A stretch of DNA of 7,268 nucleotides from the NCBI GenBank assembly GCA_018262395.1, contig JAGSYM010000048.1, positions 1 through 7,268 of the forward strand, written 5' to 3'. The notes beneath the pieces are model-generated. The model did not search any database and had not been told where the DNA came from. It saw nothing but the letters and a program-made list of their open reading frames with translations. Made by a program: the position numbers and the translations under genes. Shown piece after piece: positions 6,472 through 7,268 of this stretch. The stretch's first letter is position 1. Every line of letters starts with the position of its first letter. This DNA is from Nitrospirota bacterium (lineage in GTDB: Bacteria; Nitrospirota; Thermodesulfovibrionia; Thermodesulfovibrionales; SM23-35).

Positions 6472-6813
6472 ATGGAAGACGATTACAGGAAAATTGCAGC
6501 GGCGTTTCTCGTAGGGGGACTCGTCGGCGCAGCGGTTGCACTGCTCTACGCACCAAAGTCAGGACGGGAAACAAGAAAGGATATTGCAAAGACCGCGCGG
6601 AAGATCAAAAAAGAGAGCGTGCATTTGGTTGAAGATGCTGTTGACAGCATAAATGATTTTACCGGTGAAGTGAGAGATAAGGTTACCGATGTTATAGAAC
6701 GGGGCAAAGACCTCTCTGAGGGTGCAAAGAAAGAGATTATCAGAAATCTGGAGCATGGACAGAAGGTCATAGAAAAACAGAAGAAGAGGATCGTTGAAGC
6801 GCTCGGGATATAG
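6472..6813 (+). CDS. YtxH-domain small membrane protein
   Basis: A 113-residue protein with one N-terminal membrane helix (about 8-26, AAAFLVGGLVGAAVALLYA). It runs straight into the YtxH hallmark LLYAPKSGRETRKDI (24-38) and then a long, charged amphipathic helical tail (about 38-110) likely to form a coiled coil. The layout matches YtxH/gas-vesicle-like proteins: a short anchor with a cytoplasmic helical rod. The molecular role of the family is unclear; in Bacillus the gene is in the general-stress regulon, but no stress promoter is visible here. The start is set by a strong AGGAG site. The gene is divergent from ftsH, so the two share one 123-bp control region, which is compatible with an envelope-stress link but does not prove one. 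No terminator with a T-run follows; the next sequence-level structure is a 12-bp palindrome at 6846-6857. Confidence 0.85.
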   Translation: MEDDYRKIAAAFLVGGLVGAAVALLYAPKSGRETRKDIAKTARKIKKESVHLVEDAVDSINDFTGEVRDKVTDVIERGKDLSEGAKKEIIRNLEHGQKVIEKQKKRIVEALGI

Positions 6814-6845
6814 GTCTGTTGCAGAACTTTATGCACAGATGCAAA

Positions 6846-6857
6846 CATGCCGGCATG
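6846..6857. repeat. Perfect 12-bp palindrome CATGCCGGCATG
   Basis: A perfect self-complementary 12-mer lies between the end of the YtxH-like gene and the 3' end of tRNA-Ser. On the minus strand it is followed by TTTGC, so it could form a short, weak hairpin 16 bases after the tRNA CCA end and help end tRNA transcription. It could equally be chance or a protein site. Confidence 0.3.
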
Positions 6858-6873
6858 AAACAGCAATCATGTG

Positions 6874-6963
6874 TGGCGGAGGGGGTGAGATTCGAACTCA
6901 CGGTAGAGTTGCCCCTACAACGATTTTCAAGACCGTCGCCTTCAACCGCTCGGCCACCCCTCC
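6874..6963 (-). tRNA. tRNA-Ser (anticodon TGA)
   Basis: Reading the minus strand from 6963, the 90 bases fold as a class II tRNA. The acceptor stem is GGAGGGG/CCCCTCC with discriminator G and an encoded CCA (6874-6876). The D arm is GCCGAGCGGTTGAAGGC, and the anticodon arm is ACGGT-CTTGAAA-ATCGT with one G-T pair and anticodon TGA at 6927-6929. A long variable arm follows, and the T arm is GTGAG-TTCGAAT-CTCAC. Anticodon TGA (UGA in RNA) decodes UCA and, by wobble, other UCN serine codons. The long variable arm is the main identity element for seryl-tRNA synthetase. The gene stands alone between two plus-strand genes. No integrase or attachment-site duplication is seen near its 3' end. Confidence 0.97.
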
Positions 6964-7041
6964 CTCTGAAAAAGTATAAAGCAGACAGGAGACAGCAAAC
7001 AGGGAAAAGGAAAAAAAGAACATGCAAAAAACCTGATGAAT

Positions 7042-7050
7042 ATTATACCA
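7042..7050 (-). promoter_or_regulatory. Candidate extended -10 promoter for tRNA-Ser
   Basis: On the minus strand this reads TGGTATAAT, a perfect -10 hexamer preceded by the extended TG-N element. The matching -35 position (7065-7070) reads AAAAAG and is poor, which extended -10 promoters tolerate. Transcription would begin about 70 bases before the mature tRNA 5' end, needing RNase P trimming. A second -10-like hexamer, TATACT (6973-6978 on the minus strand), lies right next to the tRNA and is an alternative. Confidence 0.45.
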
Positions 7051-7060
7051 AAAACACTAT

Positions 7061-7089
7061 TTGACTTTTTAGAGAGAATTCATGTTAAT
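7061..7089 (+). promoter_or_regulatory. Candidate promoter for tolQ/exbB-type gene
   Basis: TTGACT (7061-7066), a 17-base spacer and GTTAAT (7084-7089, four of six consensus bases) give a plausible sigma-70-type promoter about 40 bases before ATG 7131. Its -35 overlaps the -35 position of the opposing tRNA promoter, so the two would be back to back. Confidence 0.4.
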
Positions 7090-7121
7090 TAATAAAATTT
7101 GTTTTATATCTTAAAACTATA

Positions 7122-7130
7122 GAGGTGATC
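7122..7130 (+). promoter_or_regulatory. Near-complete Shine-Dalgarno GAGGTGATC
   Basis: Nine consecutive bases match the complement of the conserved 16S rRNA 3' end (GATCACCTC in the rRNA). They abut ATG 7131, with GAGG five bases upstream of it. This is the strongest ribosome site in the window and fixes the start of the last gene. Confidence 0.85.
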
Positions 7131-7268
7131 ATGCAAGATTCGGCTATTCAGTTAATTCTACAGGCGGGCTTGGTTGTTAAGGGTGTTTTACTCATCCTGC
7201 TGTTTTTTTCGATTGTATCGTGGGCGATCATATTCTATAAACAGCGATATTTTTCGAAAGCACATAAG
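7131..7268 (+). CDS. tolQ: TolQ/ExbB-type proton channel protein, N-terminal fragment
   Basis: Only the first 46 codons are in the window; the frame is still open at the right edge (family length about 220-240). The visible part is a short amphipathic start (MQDSAIQLILQAG), a first membrane helix (about 15-37, GLVVKGVLLILLFFSIVSWAIIF) and a basic segment YKQRYFSKAHK. The phrase FSIVSWAIIFYK is characteristic of the first helix of TolQ. TolQ and TolR form the inner-membrane proton-driven motor that energises TolA and Pal in outer-membrane constriction and integrity; ExbB and MotA are relatives, so the exact member is not proven by this fragment. The start is set by an unusually good ribosome site. 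tolR would be expected just beyond the window. Confidence 0.8.
   Translation, partial: MQDSAIQLILQAGLVVKGVLLILLFFSIVSWAIIFYKQRYFSKAHK

Noticed and set aside
6874..6963. tRNA-Ser as an integration (att) site for a mobile element
   Set aside because: No integrase, no duplicated tRNA 3' end and no foreign-looking genes are present on either side within the window.
6794..7064. Short reading frames over the tRNA region with peptides such as GGEIRTHGRVAPTT
   Set aside because: These are the familiar spurious translations of a tRNA-Ser gene and its flank, not proteins.

Overview
The window looks like chromosomal housekeeping DNA from a Gram-negative, double-membraned bacterium. The evidence is an Omp85 outer-membrane barrel, a SurA-like periplasmic protein and the start of a TolQ-type energiser. 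Moderate GC, two families of short palindromic intergenic repeats and the gene mix suggest Nitrospirota or a related deltaproteobacterial lineage. That placement is an inference from pattern, not from a marker-gene comparison.

Region 1 (1-4325, all +): the C-terminal barrel of a BamA/TamA-family protein (cut by the left edge), a small SurA-like periplasmic protein without a PPIase domain, pdxA (vitamin B6 synthesis), a UMF1/Atg22-like MFS transporter and rsmA/ksgA (16S rRNA dimethylation). Genes from surA-like to rsmA are closely spaced and probably co-transcribed. The order echoes the enterobacterial lptD-surA-pdxA-rsmA operon, with an Omp85 protein where lptD would be and a transporter inserted between pdxA and rsmA. 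A 78-bp palindromic repeat lies between the barrel gene and the surA-like gene and seems to supply the latter's start codon.

Region 2 (4326-4467): a convergent intergenic spacer holding a second kind of repeat, with two GC-rich hairpins and an AT-rich 30-bp near-palindrome. It probably separates or terminates rsmA (+) and ftsH (-).

Region 3 (4468-6813): ftsH (-), the membrane AAA+ zinc protease, divergent from a small YtxH-type membrane protein (+).

Region 4 (6814-7268): tRNA-Ser(TGA) on the minus strand, then a short AT-rich stretch with apparent back-to-back promoters, then the first 46 codons of a tolQ/exbB-type gene (+), cut by the right edge.

I found no mobile element with a transposase, no CRISPR array, no phage gene and no defence system. 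The points worth a second look are the repeat-derived N-terminus of the surA-like gene, the modified surA-pdxA-rsmA neighbourhood and the structured convergent spacer.
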